Shown: positions 11,745-24,680 of the stretch, piece after piece
How the letters are laid out: the number at the start of each line of letters is the position of its first letter
How positions within the stretch are numbered: position 1 is the stretch's first letter
DNA from: Apostichopus japonicus
Lineage: Eukaryota; Echinodermata; Holothuroidea; Aspidochirotida; Stichopodidae
Direction: 5' to 3'
Assembly: GCF_037975245.1 (NCBI RefSeq)
Contig: NC_092564.1
Location: 6,254,984-6,318,983, forward strand
DNA length: 64,000 nt
Notes under the pieces: generated by a model
What the model was told of the DNA's origin: nothing
Seen by the model: only the letters and a program-made list of their open reading frames with translations
Databases searched by the model: none
Made by a program: the position numbers and the translations under genes

Positions 11745-13931
11745 CTGAACAAAATGGACATCAATGGACATCACTAATTCAATGGAAATAACACAATGGA
11801 TATCACTTAATTCACGATTACACCACTGAGTGAGTTATACACAATTACACCACTGAGTGAGTTATACACAATTACACCACTGAGTGAGTTATACACAATT
11901 ACACCACTGAGTGAGTTATACACAATTACACCACTGAGTGAGTTATACACAATTACACCACTGAGTGAGTTATACACGAGTGCACCACTCAATGGCCATC
12001 ACTAATTCGATGGAAAGACCACAATGGATATCACTTAATTCACGATTACACCACTGAGTGAGTTATACACAATTACACCACTGAGTGAGTTATACACGAG
12101 TACACCACTCAATGGACATCACTAATTCAATGTACATAACACAATGGACATCACTTAATTCACGATTACACCACTGAGTGAGTTATACACAATTACACCA
12201 CTGAGTGAGTTATACACGAGTACACCACTCAATGGACATCACTAATTCAATGTACATAACACAATGGACATCACTTAATTCACGATTACACCACTGAGTG
12301 AGTTATACACAATTACACCACTGAGTGAGTTATACACGAGTACACCACTCAATGGACATCACTAATTCAATGTACATAACACAATGGACATCACTTAATT
12401 CACGATTACACCACTGAGTGAGTTATACACAATTACACCACTCAATGGACATCACTTACTCAATGCACATAACACAATGGTCATCACTTAATTCACAATT
12501 ACACCACTGAGTGGGTTATACACAATTACACCACTGAGTGAGTTATACACAATTACACCACTGAGTGAGTTATACACGAGTACACCCCTCAATGGACATC
12601 ACTAATTCAATGGAAATAACACAATGGTCATCACTTAATTCACAATTACACCACTGAGTGGGGTATACACACTTACACCACTCAATGGACATCACTTACT
12701 CAATGCACATAACACAATGGTCATCACTTAATTCACAATTACACCACTGAGTGGGTTATACACAATTACACCACTGAGTGAGTTATACACAATTACACCA
12801 CTGAGTGAGTTATACACGAGTACACCCCTCAATGGACATCACTAATTCAATGGAAATAACACAATGGTCATCACTTAATTCACAATTACACCACTGAGTG
12901 GGGTATACACACTTACACCACTCAATGGACATCACTTACTCAATGCACATAACACAATGGTCATCACTTAATTCACAATTTCACCACTGAGTGGGTTATA
13001 CACAATTACACCACTGAGTGAGTTATACACAATTACACCACTGAGTGAGTTATACACGAGTACACCCCTCAATGGACATCACTAATTCAATGGAAATAAC
13101 ACAATGGTCATCACTTAATTCACAATTACACCACTGAGTGAGTTATACACAATTACACCACTGAGTGAGTTATACACAATTACACCACTGAGTGAGTTAT
13201 ACACGAGTACACCACTCAATGGACATCACTAATTCAATGGAAATAACACAATGGACATCACTTAATTCACAATTACACCACTGAGTGAGTTATACACAAT
13301 TACACCACTGAGTGAGTTATACACAATTACACCACTGAGTGAGTTATACACGAGTACACCACTCAATGGACATCACTAATTCAATGGAAATAGCACAATG
13401 GACATCACTTAATTCACAATTACACCATTGAGTGGGTTATACACACTTACTCCACTCAATGAACATCACTTATACAATGTACATTACACAATGGTCATCA
13501 CTTAAATTCAAAATTACACCACTGAGTGGGGTATACACACTTACACCACTCAATGGACATCACTTACTCAATGCACATAACACAATGGTCATCACTTAAT
13601 TCACAATTACACCACTGAGTGGGTTATACACAATTACACCACTGAGTGAGTTATACACAATTACACCACTGAGTGAGTTATACACGAGTACACCACTCAA
13701 TGGACATCACTAATTCAATGTACATAACACAATTGACATCACTTAATTCACAATTACACCATTGAGTGGGTTATACACACTTACACCACTCAATGAACAT
13801 CACTTATACAATGTACATTACACAATGGTCATCACATAATTCAAAATTACACCACTGAGTGAGCTATACACAATTACACCACTGAATGAGTTATACACAA
13901 TTACACCACTGAGTGAGCTATACACAATTAC
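11745..13931. repeat. Modular satellite with higher-order structure
   Basis: The basic module is 27 bp, AATTACACCACTGAGTGAGT followed by TATACAC. A second, 66-bp module begins GAGTACACCACTCAATGGAC and ends ATCACTTAATTCAC. Early in the array six to seven 27-bp modules run in tandem. Then comes a 120-bp unit (27+27+66), repeated almost exactly at 12061, 12181 and 12301. From 12431 to about 13130 a 240-bp unit (27x3+66+27+66) repeats; its 27-mers include GTGGGTT and GTGGGGT variants. The array decays towards 13931. CCACTGAGTG and its near-complement CACTCAATGG alternate, so dyads recur. The 27-bp period is divisible by three and gives a false minus-strand frame repeating GVIVYNSLS. Confidence 0.97.
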
Positions 13932-16030
13932 AATTTATTTTATTAACTGATTGCTCTAATTGGTCCCAGTTTCAAGGGATATATACTCTACATATGCTGT
14001 TGCACATTATTGTGGTACAGCCACTTCCCCAGCGAATTCCCGTAGAAGGTACAATAAACTAACCGCACCCCCTCTCCACCCCTCTCTCTCTCTCCGCCCC
14101 TCACCCATCTGCGAAGAGGCCTACATGGAAGTTGGTAATCCGTGTTATAACCGTCCGTGTTAAGACCAAGTGACGTCACATTCTCCAGAAAATGCAATGT
14201 CAGAATTTAACTACTAACGAGACAAGAAAGAGGCTCTCAGCGACTGCTTAGCAAAGTGTGATATTGGTGTCTGTGCGTGCGTATGTTTGTGTGTGAAAGT
14301 CCATGTGTGTGTGTGTGTCTCCTGCCCTAAACCGAGCTTGATTAAAACACTAAATCACGAAAGCTGAAAGGCGTCAATGTCATCCTCCTCAGTACAGGCA
14401 ATTTCAATTGACTTAAGTGCAGTTAGGTATGAAAAATGGAGAATGCAGGGAGGACAGTGACAAGTTTCGTAAACACATCCCTAACCACAAAGCATTAAAA
14501 TTCCCCTTCTTGATGCGTTGTGAGGAACGGCTGGGGTCATCCTATATATATACAGTGGTGTGTGATATGTACTATATTTCCTCTGGAACAGATCGATTCT
14601 AGGAGCTCTTAGTCCAAGACTATAGATGTAGTGTTGGTTTTTAAAATTTGTGAATGAGGACAAAATAATGCATAGAAGTTTCACGACATCTTTAAACAAA
14701 AGGCACCTACTTAATTAGTCATAAGAGGAAAATAAATCGTAAGAAATTGTTGACATATTTCATATTGAATATGTAAGCGGTTAAAAATAAGAGCAGAAAG
14801 CAACAACATTGACATATAACGTACATAATATACATTACATGTTATGTTCAAACTATTTAGTTGCTATTTAGATGTTTAACTTGCATGATATTTACACCAG
14901 TGTTATTTTTAAATGGTTAAAAAAATAAAAATAAAAAACCTTCCCGACACACGCTACAAATTACACTAGCGATAGTTTTAACATCGTGAAGGAAATAAAA
15001 ACAGCTAACACTTTGGAAGGGAGAGGTGGAATGAAATGTTAGGGATAATCAATTCCTTGTTACCCAGATCCTCGGTACCTTTATCATTTTTGCAGCCATA
15101 CCGCCCTCCTCCCTTCCACCCTTACCATCAGATTTGGGGTGCTACGCAAAACACATGTATATCAGAGAAATTAATGGTGAGTGGTTGTACTATCTCTCAC
15201 AAACCAATAATTGTGTGACCATAACGTAACGATAAGAAACCATAAAAATGTCTTAGCGTTTTTGTTCCCCATTCTCTTTCTCAATAGTTTACGAAGTCTA
15301 TATAGGATATCTTGAATTCTTATCTACACTATATATAGTGAACACGAATTTCACAGTCACTGTTTTACGTTTCAACCGAGTGTTGGATCATGTTTAAACC
15401 TACCGTCTTCTATAGTTTACGATGTTTATAATTTGAATCTAAAATGTGGTTGAGAACGGATAACGCAGAAGCTTCTTCGTTAGTTGTCTCATAAAAAAAA
15501 ACACCAAAAATAGAAACAAGAAATCAAAACGCAATGCAATGTACTATTCACTATAAAAGTCGTACCTATCGACAAACTCTTTTCGCGTTCCATAAGCATA
15601 TGTTGCCATAGTAGTAGTACCGTAACGATAAATAACTGAATTATGAAACAGACACAGGCCGCATGGCATTGGTGAAGTTAGTGTACGCATGACAGTACGT
15701 CGTGAAGATAAAGAGCTGAGAAAGTAACTGAAAGGTTGACCAAAGTAATTATTATTATTTTGGAAATTCCAGATGACCTCCATTTTGCCCGACACAAAGC
15801 AAAGTTAGCATAAATTCATGCTTTAACATTGTTGTTGAGTGACATCATGCAGTCACTAGCCTGTTTTAACATGATATACCAGTTCAATATTACACTGTGA
15901 ACTTGATCTTTTACGAAGCACTGTTATGCATATTATAGTATAATAACAACTCTGACATCCACAGGGGGCTCGTGGGGGGTGGGGATAAAGTTAGGGAAAC
16001 CCTGCTGTAGACCCCCTTACGCTGACAGGG

Positions 16031-16062
16031 TTGTCTGTCTGTCTGTCTCTCTGTCTGTCTGT
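16031..16062. repeat. (TGTC)n microsatellite
   Basis: Tandem TGTC with one CTCT interruption. Confidence 0.9.
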
Positions 16063-16632
16063 ATTGTATGTGTGTGTATGTATGTATATTTGTACTGCGG
16101 TCTTTGACTTTGATTGGTCATTGGTTTCAGAGCATCAGCAGGAATCAGTTTGTTGTTGTAAATAATGTTAGGTCCAGGAACCTCCAAGTGAGTGTGACGT
16201 CACCTATGATTCCTTCCTCCAATCTCTTTTTTAATTTTTTTGTTTAATTTATTATTTTTGTAAATGATTTTTTGTCATGCCAGTGATCAACTCCATTGTA
16301 TTCTTTACTCTGACAATATCAATATTTCTTGCACAAGTGTTGACCAAGGTCACCGTTAGACACCGTGCAGTTGTGATGTGTACCTATAGTTTTGCGCAAT
16401 TATACTGTTGCTTTACGTTGAGAGACCTATACTCATAACTGGTATTTAGATCCACTCTAAAATAAAATATAAAATAAGTTCAAGGAATTCTATAATATTA
16501 TTGTGTCCGCGGTCGAAGAAGAATTTGATGTCATTATAACACAGCTTTAAAATCAGAAAACCTTGTAAACATGATAACAGTCTAAAGTAGAAGTTGGAAA
16601 CCTAAATAGGCCTACATGTCTACGATAATCAA

Positions 16633-16648
16633 AGGTCAGTTGAGGTCA
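16633..16648 (+). promoter_or_regulatory. Perfect DR4 nuclear-receptor motif
   Basis: AGGTCA-GTTG-AGGTCA: two consensus half-sites in direct orientation with a 4-bp spacer, the arrangement favoured by TR-RXR and LXR-RXR heterodimers. Function is inferred from sequence only. Confidence 0.45.
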
Positions 16649-17589
16649 TCAGAGGTAAAAAAGAGTTGGTGAACAAACGACACATGAGTGCAAAAGGACC
16701 CTGCTCATCACGTGAAGCCATGCAGTAATGGTCAAAATCTTACCTGTCATGTCTCATACGAAATGTGGCTAGGAAGAAAAAACGCCATTTTGGGCTAAAA
16801 TTATTAAACTTTAATTTCATTATCAACGGTTACATCAATATCTGCAACAGGAGAAGGAGCAAAACAATGGATTTAACCTCCGTGAAGAGGGGATGAAATA
16901 TTTACTACGACTTTTGGGGAGGTGGAGGGGAGGGGAAGGGGAGGGGAGGGGGCGTGTTTTTGTGCGATTGTGTGGTGAATAGTGAAGTGCATACGTCTGC
17001 GTGTAAGCCTATCGTTATTATAATATTCTGGTGAGTATGGCACAGTTTAATGTGTACAGGTATACTGTTGTGATTATCATTACATTTGCTTCCTCGGTGT
17101 AATTTCTTCATAAATAAAGAATTTCCGAGTTGGATCATTAACCCTCGGAAAGGATGTTACACATATTGTCTGCTTAAGTCTCGTAAACAAATCAAAACTG
17201 TTTAGATGATCTTAAAAAATATTACAGGAAATGTATATATGTAGGCCTACAATATGTTTGTATGTGTGTGTGTCTGTGTGTATGTTAGACTTCAATATCA
17301 CTCTTACTTTGTGACAAATTAACCTTTAATCATATAATCTATAGATAGAATTATCTTAATTCTATAAAACCTGGAATTGATAACAAATTATGTACACTGA
17401 AAGACGTAACTGATTACACATACGTAGTCATTTTGCTCATAGTTACGATATGTTCGAGTTAACATTAATACCTGACATTAAAAGTGTGCATTTATCATAA
17501 CGTCACAGAATCAACGCTCTAAGTGACATAGTCATTTGAAAAGTTGTGTTTTACAACACCTGTTCACTTTTACGATGTAATAATAATAA

Positions 17590-17591
17590 TA

Positions 17592-17687
<96 letters not shown>
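17590..17687. repeat. (TA)n microsatellite, about 98 bp
   Basis: Almost uninterrupted TA. It creates a false Tyr-Ile frame on the minus strand. Confidence 0.95.
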
Positions 17688-17690
<3 letters not shown>

Positions 17691-18451
17691 TTTATCTCGC
17701 TTTCAGATACTTTTGAAGATAAATGTCTTATAATATATTTCAGATTTAAATCGTAACCTTGTTTTAAAAAAGACAAAACGAACATTACCTATAGCTCAAA
17801 ATTGTTCATTTTCATATGAAATGCAGCTGGAGCCTAGCTAGACAAATATCTAATTGTGTCTCCAACCCCCCCCCCCCCCCCTCCACCCTCCCTTCTGCCC
17901 CCAAACCAAACCTTAAACACATAAAGGATGTCTTTTAGGCATAATAGTACTTTTGTTATCTTGTAGACCGTTGAATACCGCTGCTATCAGTCCAGGATGA
18001 TTTTTTTTAGTAACATTTAATTGTTGAGAACCGACACTTTAATGAGCTAATCTGTTTATCAAGGGAGTATAACGGGACTATAATATTTAAATAATACACA
18101 GACCATTATAGACTCACATCACATGTTTACGATGCATTAAATATTTAACAAAGACACAATGATATTAAATGTCATCCAAGATTGAAAATTGAAAGAACGT
18201 GGTTGAGTTATAATAATTAATATAACACAATATATTAACACTAAAATTCATGCCTTTACTGAGAAGCCGACAGTAGCATCAATTTAGCCTTAAAGGAGCA
18301 TTCCTGAGCTATATTTCGTGGAAACCCGAAGAGCTATAGAAACATTACTAGTAAATCATATTTATCCAGACTAAACGTTTGACTAAATTCATCATTTACT
18401 TGTGTTTTATTTATAGAGAACAGTGACCATTTAACTGGAGGTTGGTGAGGA

Positions 18452-18467
18452 GGGGGGGGGGGGGGGG
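18452..18467. repeat. Poly(G)16 tract
   Basis: Sixteen consecutive G. Confidence 0.95.
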
Positions 18468-19085
18468 TCGAATCTACGTTTTAGATGATGACGATGCCAT
18501 ATTTAGACTTGATCAAAATCGTCAACCTTGATGTCTCTTAAAGGGAACAAGATATTCTTTGCTGTTCGGCTGGTTACCACAAGAATATTCTTATTTCTTT
18601 TTACAATTAAACTGAAGTTAAAAGCCAATTTTATCCAGTATAGTTCTATCATATGTCTCATATTATATACGTATTGGTGCATACACAGCATATAGGCGGC
18701 GTGTGCACGGATAGTCATCTTCAGTTTGTGAAATAATTTATTTATAGTCTAATTTTTTACGATCCCATGGTATTTATATACAAGTTGACATTTGTTTAAG
18801 CACTCCCCTTGAGATATCTGAATCTTTATTACAAAGCCATAAAATAGCAACATCGAACCGCGCCATAAAATATAGCTGGGATTATTAAAATATGATATTG
18901 TAAAATCGAGATAAGAAATACCTTGTAGGCAGTCTGTCAGGGAATGAATTCATCTCATCATATTCGGTATCTGATTTGTGGTACTCTAGTTTTAATGTAC
19001 TCGAGTTAACATTTTACAGTACTGGTATTCGTACTCGCTTCTTCAATGCTTGTACTCGTACTCTGCACTTTGGGCTTTGCACTAT

Positions 19086-19331
19086 AGGAGTGTTAGCTCA
19101 GTGGTTAACGCCGGTGCCTTTCAATCATTAGGTCCCCGGTTCGAGTCACTCCCAGATTAATGTTTGTCGCCCAGTTACAGAGTTGTTGACAATTGACAAT
19201 TCATAATCATGGACGTTAAATATGAATCTATGAGACTGGCTTCGGTCAGCTTGCGGCTTTGATAAGCCAATGAGGCTTCTTCGCGAGTTCCTGCTTGCAG
19301 GAGGATCTAAAATACATACAAATACAAATAT
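19086..19331 (+). mobile_element. tRNA-derived SINE
   Basis: The head (about 19087-19158) has a pol III A box (TTAGCTCAGTGGTTAACGC) and B box (GGTTCGAGTCA). GGAGTG near the 5' end can pair with CACTCC at the tRNA-like 3' end. A roughly 150-bp unrelated body follows, containing CTTCGGTCAGCTTGCGGC and an inverted TTCCTGCTTGCAGGA. It ends in an AAATAC-type tail (about 19313-19331). No clear target-site duplication was found. The element interrupts degenerate TACTCG-rich repeats that flank it on both sides. Confidence 0.8.
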
Positions 19332-22300
19332 ACTCTTACACGTATATACTCATGGAGTGTAGTGTGTACTCCAGTACTTGTACTCGCACTAATGGATTCG
19401 TACCCATACTACTAGTCTATAGTTCTTCATGATAGTTACGAATATAATACAAAGATCTGTTTGAGTAATCAATGAAATCTTCCATATAACATGGACTTTA
19501 CTTTAATATACTCATTATATTGAATAAAATGAGAATTTTGATTTTATTCCAAGTTCACTTTCGATTGAAATTACCCCCTTTTGTTGACGTCATAATGGAT
19601 GACCTACCCTCTTGTGGGTTTTTGATAAATGAAAGGTACCCTTTTCCTGTTTTGTTTAAATTACAAGGTCTCCCTTTTGTTAATCGCAAACTACCGGATG
19701 CCAGAGGATTAATATCTTCTGAATATTATGAGCTAATTTTGTGGTTACCATTTCAAAATCAAAGTCATATGTTCCACTGTCCCTCGACATTCTTGCCCCC
19801 CCCCCCCCCCATTGGATACACATTTTCCCCAATCGAAGAAGTTCATATAAAAGTTGAATAGCCACCTTCAACAAGGTGTGTATGATATGTGATGTGCTTG
19901 AAACATTGATTATTCGCTCACATATTTAAATATGAGGGTACACAGAATAATGTACATGTATGGTTAATAGTTTTTTAATAATTTAATCCAAACAGACTAG
20001 ACGATATTTTTCCCTCTTCAAACTTTCATGGTAAATCATTACACCTGCCATGGCTTTGTTTCATGAGACTATACTCTACGAAACCAAACTTGACAAAAGT
20101 GCTCGCTAACTTCACTTTAGTCATTATACAGCACATTCATATATAGAATAAATACAGACCTTGTTACAACTATTGAAGTTGAAGAGTGCAAACGCTTTCG
20201 ATCAAAGAACCTATTGCCTTTCGTTCAGTCCCCAAGAACTGTTTATATACATTAATGTTGTACTATTTTAATTTTTGGTTCAAATATATCAAGTTATGGA
20301 TTCCAAAAAAATTCAATATAATAATTAGAAGCAACAATCACAACCACCATTAGTTTGAGTAAATATAAGAAATACATTTGGGCTACGGCCATCATGGCCT
20401 ATTTGTGTTCAGTAAGGACGTGATAAATCTAAACAAAAACACAAAAGCAACAGGCTGTCATCTGAAGCCAAAAACAAAAAGAGGCTTTATGACATCAACA
20501 GATAGTCTGATTGGTGATTACACCCTTCCCCTATCCCTTCCCATTCCCTTACGCGGACAACAAATTTATATTCCTTTGGTAGCACCATGTTTCACTTCCG
20601 AGTTATGCTGACCTTTGACCTACTGCAAGATATTCCTTTGATCAGTTTTAAGGCTCCACAGAAAAGAAAGAAACAATAAAGAAAACAGAAACTTGAGATT
20701 ATTCAAGTCTTGGTGATGGAATGTTTTTATTTTTCCTTGCAACATGTAAGCATATAATGAAAGAGTTTAATTTTGTTGTTGTGCATTTAAAAGTCAAGTT
20801 TCATTGATTTAATCAGTAATAAAGTAATCAGCTTTGCCCTACGTCTGGGTTTTATTACCATTTTATGGTGCCGTAAAGGTTAAATCTAGTATATTAACGG
20901 GTTTCTTAAGATATGGAAGATACAGAAGTTTTACAACATATATAGTTGACCATAAATTTATGATAGGCATGCACGTGAAAGCTATAGCCACTTACATATA
21001 TACAGACCACCTATACATACATACACATTTATGAATATGCATAGACATAGCACATGTACTGATAAATATACATAGCTTATGGCATGTCACTAACAGGCAG
21101 TCACACTAAGTAAATTATCATATTTCCTTGCAAAGAGAAAAGAATGTATTTCCTTAGTTTATAACTTGACTTTATAGACTAACTTGAGCGTGGTATATGT
21201 ATGACCCGATCAGGTCAAGAGCTGTATGCATAGGTTGCATACCAACGTAGATGAGTCTGTAAATAAATGTATTTACTGTTATACATCACACGGACCAGTG
21301 ATAGGGCTTTTTCTATTTACACATCTTTGCCTTCGTGAAGTGTATTTAAGAGTTTCGTTCGTATTATACAGCCCTTTATCTAATACTGTACACACTGTCT
21401 CTGTTTGAAGGTTTACGGGCTCTCTGTTAAGTAACACGAAAGAGCGAGACAACCCATGATTGATTGGTTGTTAACAAGATCGAGCGGGGTTGTCAAACTT
21501 GAACTTTGACATGTCTGGGAGCACATAACTAAACTTTATCTTTACGACTAACAACTCAAGCTGCAAGTTTGACAGAGAAAAAATATGAGCCGGTTCTGCC
21601 TTCTAGGCAGTGGAGTTTTTAAGCTAAACTATAAATATAAATCGATGAGTTTGTCATGCCCAGTTGTAAATGTTTTACAGGGAAAGTATGTCACCTGGTT
21701 GACAATGGTGTTTGCCCATTCAAATGGTTTAGGTTCTTCACTTACTCAACCACAACTTGATACACCTCAATCTAAGATAATTTTTTCCTTTTGTTACTAT
21801 CATTTACTGCATGCTCGTATCATCAGCGATTGATTAACTGTTTGTTTCGTTCCAGATTAAATTGTGTCTTAAAAAATGTAATGTTTTGTTTTGTGGCATT
21901 TGCAACCCTTTTGCATAAGTTTATCATTCCTGTGCACCGACATAACATGTGACGTTGTCAGGTACCCGCGCTTTTTAGTATGGTTACTATGGTTACACTG
22001 AATTGTGTGAACTTTACACCACAAAATGCAAATTTAATGCTCAGCTTCTGTAAATGTCTTACTTGTCGCTACTATTTTGTGGGTTTTCTTGCTTTTTGGG
22101 GTTCTTGGTTGTTCTTGTTTGTCTTATTTTGGTCAGGCTTATTGTCCTTTAGATGTATGAATCATGTAAAAGTATCAGTTCAGTCGTTTCAGTGGAATGG
22201 TGATTTTATAAAACCGAAAAAACTCAAAAAAATAAAAAACACACAAAAATAATAATATTAATTTAAAAAAACGATTGATTTGTCGTGCCATGGATCTGGA

Positions 22301-22669
22301 ATTGAGTGCTACATTCGCTTTTATAGTTGAATACACAACGTAGGCTAATTATAGAAGGCTAATGTTATTGAAGTTTCTATGAACTCTTGATTTTATTTTG
22401 AGAACAGGAACAGCCAATAGGAATTATGATATAGAGTGACCATCACGCACGGGTGAAATAATAAAATGAAAAAAAAAATGGAGGAGGGATTTATAATGGA
22501 GAAGGTGGTTGGATGGAAGCAATGTTAAGTTTGGAGACAGCCACGTGAATGGACTATTATGACATTTCATTGAAACAAGCACAATTGCCGGCAATAACAA
22601 TGGATAAATAGCTCGGAATCATATATACAAATTAGGTTGGACATAGATTTTTGCCTTTTGCTTACGATG
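19332..22669. other. Non-coding stretch, no recognisable gene
   Basis: It holds the remainder of the TACTCG-rich repeat (19332-19425), a C14-type tract near 19796-19811 and a DR1 motif (20609-20621). Frames of 60-113 codons show no domain I can name. Confidence 0.6.
20609..20621 (-). promoter_or_regulatory. Perfect DR1 nuclear-receptor motif
   Basis: TGACCT-T-TGACCT on the plus strand, i.e. AGGTCA-A-AGGTCA on the minus strand, the consensus for HNF4, RXR and COUP-TF type receptors. Function is inferred. Confidence 0.45.
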
Positions 22670-22960
22670 TATCATGTATTCAATAGCATCTATAGCAATA
22701 CCACGTGTACAATATCACTATAGCGATAGCATTTACCGTAGACAATAGTATCTTTTGCAAGATCATATGTGCCCAATAGCATATCATAGCAAGAGCATCT
22801 GTACAATAGCATCCATTACAAGGTCATATCTACAATAGCAGTATAACAGCAGTATTTATATAGTAATAACTAATAGCACGAAAATCTGTACAATTAACAT
22901 TTATAGCAAGATCATCTATACATAGCATACTATAGTATATATAGATTTTCGACACGTCAA
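22670..22960. repeat. Degenerate ~30-bp tandem repeat
   Basis: Roughly ten diverged copies of a unit like CAATAGCATCTATAGCAAGA followed by TCATCTGTA. Confidence 0.75.
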
Positions 22961-23679
22961 TTATCGCATCGTGCCCTACTGAACTTGAACGAAGACGTTA
23001 TTGAATACTTCCGCCATAGTGTGCACTTAAACTATTAGGTTTTACACACTAAGCCTATATATGTCTGAGTGAAGTATACAGACACGGGAAACGGGGAGAG
23101 TAGGCGTAGGATGTGAATGTATATTATTGCGTAATACATCTTCAAAAATGAAAGTTCATTGTCTTAAGTTAATTAAGGGAGTTGCTATTTTCGAATGTCA
23201 ACGTCTCGTTGAGTAGTGAAAGCGTAATTTCCCCCTTTTTTTATCTTCAGTAAGGATTTCAATTGGTTTCGTAATGATATAAGGTAAAGTTCAACTCAGA
23301 AAAGAAAAATGAAAGTAAGAAAATCCAGGTATTGCAGAATAGTGAGGCAAACGCCCTTACGTATCTAGTGCAGATGAATTCCGTATTAGAAACCATGTTT
23401 GAGTGCAGATAACGTGGTTAATTGCATCGCTAGTTGTGGTTAATTGACATATTGGGTTGTGGTGAGTCCAAAACTATAATTAAAATTTTGCATCAAATCC
23501 GTGGGTCTCAACACTCAAAGGATGTACCAACTTTTCAGACATGGTTACAATGTGAATGGGAAGTTATATAGATAAACACAACATTCTACCTGTGCATTGC
23601 CCCTCTGTTATGTTGAATTATCATATCACACGTAGAGCCCTATGCAAATCCCCCAAAGTTTTAATGATGTCTCATCGGT
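22961..23679. other. Non-coding stretch, nothing recognised
   Basis: AT-rich sequence with no gene, repeat or RNA that I can identify. Confidence 0.55.
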
Positions 23680-23687
23680 CATTCAGC
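23680..23687. repeat. 8-bp target-site duplication, left copy
   Basis: CATTCAGC here and CATTCAGT at 24306-24313, 7 of 8 identical. Confidence 0.8.
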
Positions 23688-24305
23688 CAGTGGCGAAGCC
23701 AGAGGGGGCCAGGGGGCAATGCCCCCCAAATTTTCTTTGTGCTACAGTCTTCCCCCCCCCCCAGTGAAGTCAAGTGATGTATTCAAAATACTTCTTTTTT
23801 ACATTTTTTCGAGTTCTAATCACAAGTATACATACCTCAGGGCTCAAGTTCATACTTCATATAAGGTCAGAACTTGCTAATCAGACCGAGATATTACACA
23901 TTTTGGGCCTTCATCATACCCACATACGGAGACCGTTGATCAATATCGTCCTACAGAATAAGCGCCAATAATTTGGCCGGTTGTAAAACCATTACAAACT
24001 AGCGCTAGCAACCCATGTGCATTTTCAGCGACCAATGATGCCACACGTGGAGAATTTTCACTGCACGTATATAGGCCCTATAGGCCTAGTGAAACTTGTT
24101 TGTGTGGAAATCTGGGCATATAGTGGATTAGAGTAGCTAATTTATTCATTGTATCCTTTTCATAATGTGCGGAATTATTTATTCATTTTACACATGCTGC
24201 ATTACTGTTATTTGTTAAACCATAGGCCCCTATAGCGTATTTCGAATTTGCCCCCCTTATGAAAAATCTTGCCCCCCTAACAATAGAATGCTGGCTACGC
24301 CACTG
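23688..24305. mobile_element. hAT-like non-autonomous DNA transposon
   Basis: The left terminus is CAGTGGCGAAGCCAG. The right terminus read inwards on the minus strand is CAGTGGCGTAGCCAG, 14 of 15 matching. The duplicated target flank is 8 bp, as expected of the hAT superfamily. The subterminal regions are C/G-rich (GGGGGCAATGCCCCCC on the left, GCCCCCCTTATG and GCCCCCCTAAC on the right). The 618-bp interior has no transposase frame, so it must have moved with help from an autonomous relative. Confidence 0.85.
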
Positions 24306-24439
24306 CATTCAGTGAAATTCTCTGTTTCAACTGAATTTTTTGGTTGGTTATGATAATCACAAGTGCTGCCGGGATTTAAACCATTACCTAGACACAGAAA
24401 TAAAAAAACGTGAACGGGGTATGTTGCGCCTATTCAGCC

Positions 24440-24680
24440 ATAAGTCCTGAAATCGACATATGTCGAATTAAATTAACATGTCGGTTTCTCGTGATCACAT
24501 TGGATGACCATTGTCACCCGTTGTTAAGTAGCGCTCTGATTGGACGAAATCTACATATGTCATATTAAATTGACATATGTCGGTTACTCGTGCTCTGATT
24601 GGACTACCCGTATAACATGTCGTTTTCTTGTGCTCTGATTGGATGAAATCGACATATAACGTTCTTATCGCCTCCGAACA
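24440..24680. repeat. Degenerate tandem repeat with CGACATATGTC cores
   Basis: Three to four diverged copies, each combining a palindromic ACATATGT-type core with GTGCTCTGATTGGA. Confidence 0.7.

Larger units (their letters stand above)
13932..19085. other. Non-coding stretch between the satellite and a SINE
   Basis: No gene is recognised. It contains a (TGTC)n run, a GT-rich run near 14270-14320, a perfect DR4 motif (16633-16648), a 98-bp TA array, C-rich and G-rich tracts (17867-17881, 18452-18467), and the start of a TACTCG-rich degenerate repeat (about 18980-19060). Confidence 0.6.

Noticed and set aside
11807-11992. Frame repeating GVIVYNSLS, resembling a repeat protein
   Set aside because: The 27-bp satellite period is a multiple of three, so any open unit repeats in frame; it breaks when 66-bp modules begin to alternate.
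19087-19158. Functional tRNA gene
   Set aside because: A and B boxes are present, but the anticodon and T stems do not pair properly and a SINE body with tail follows.
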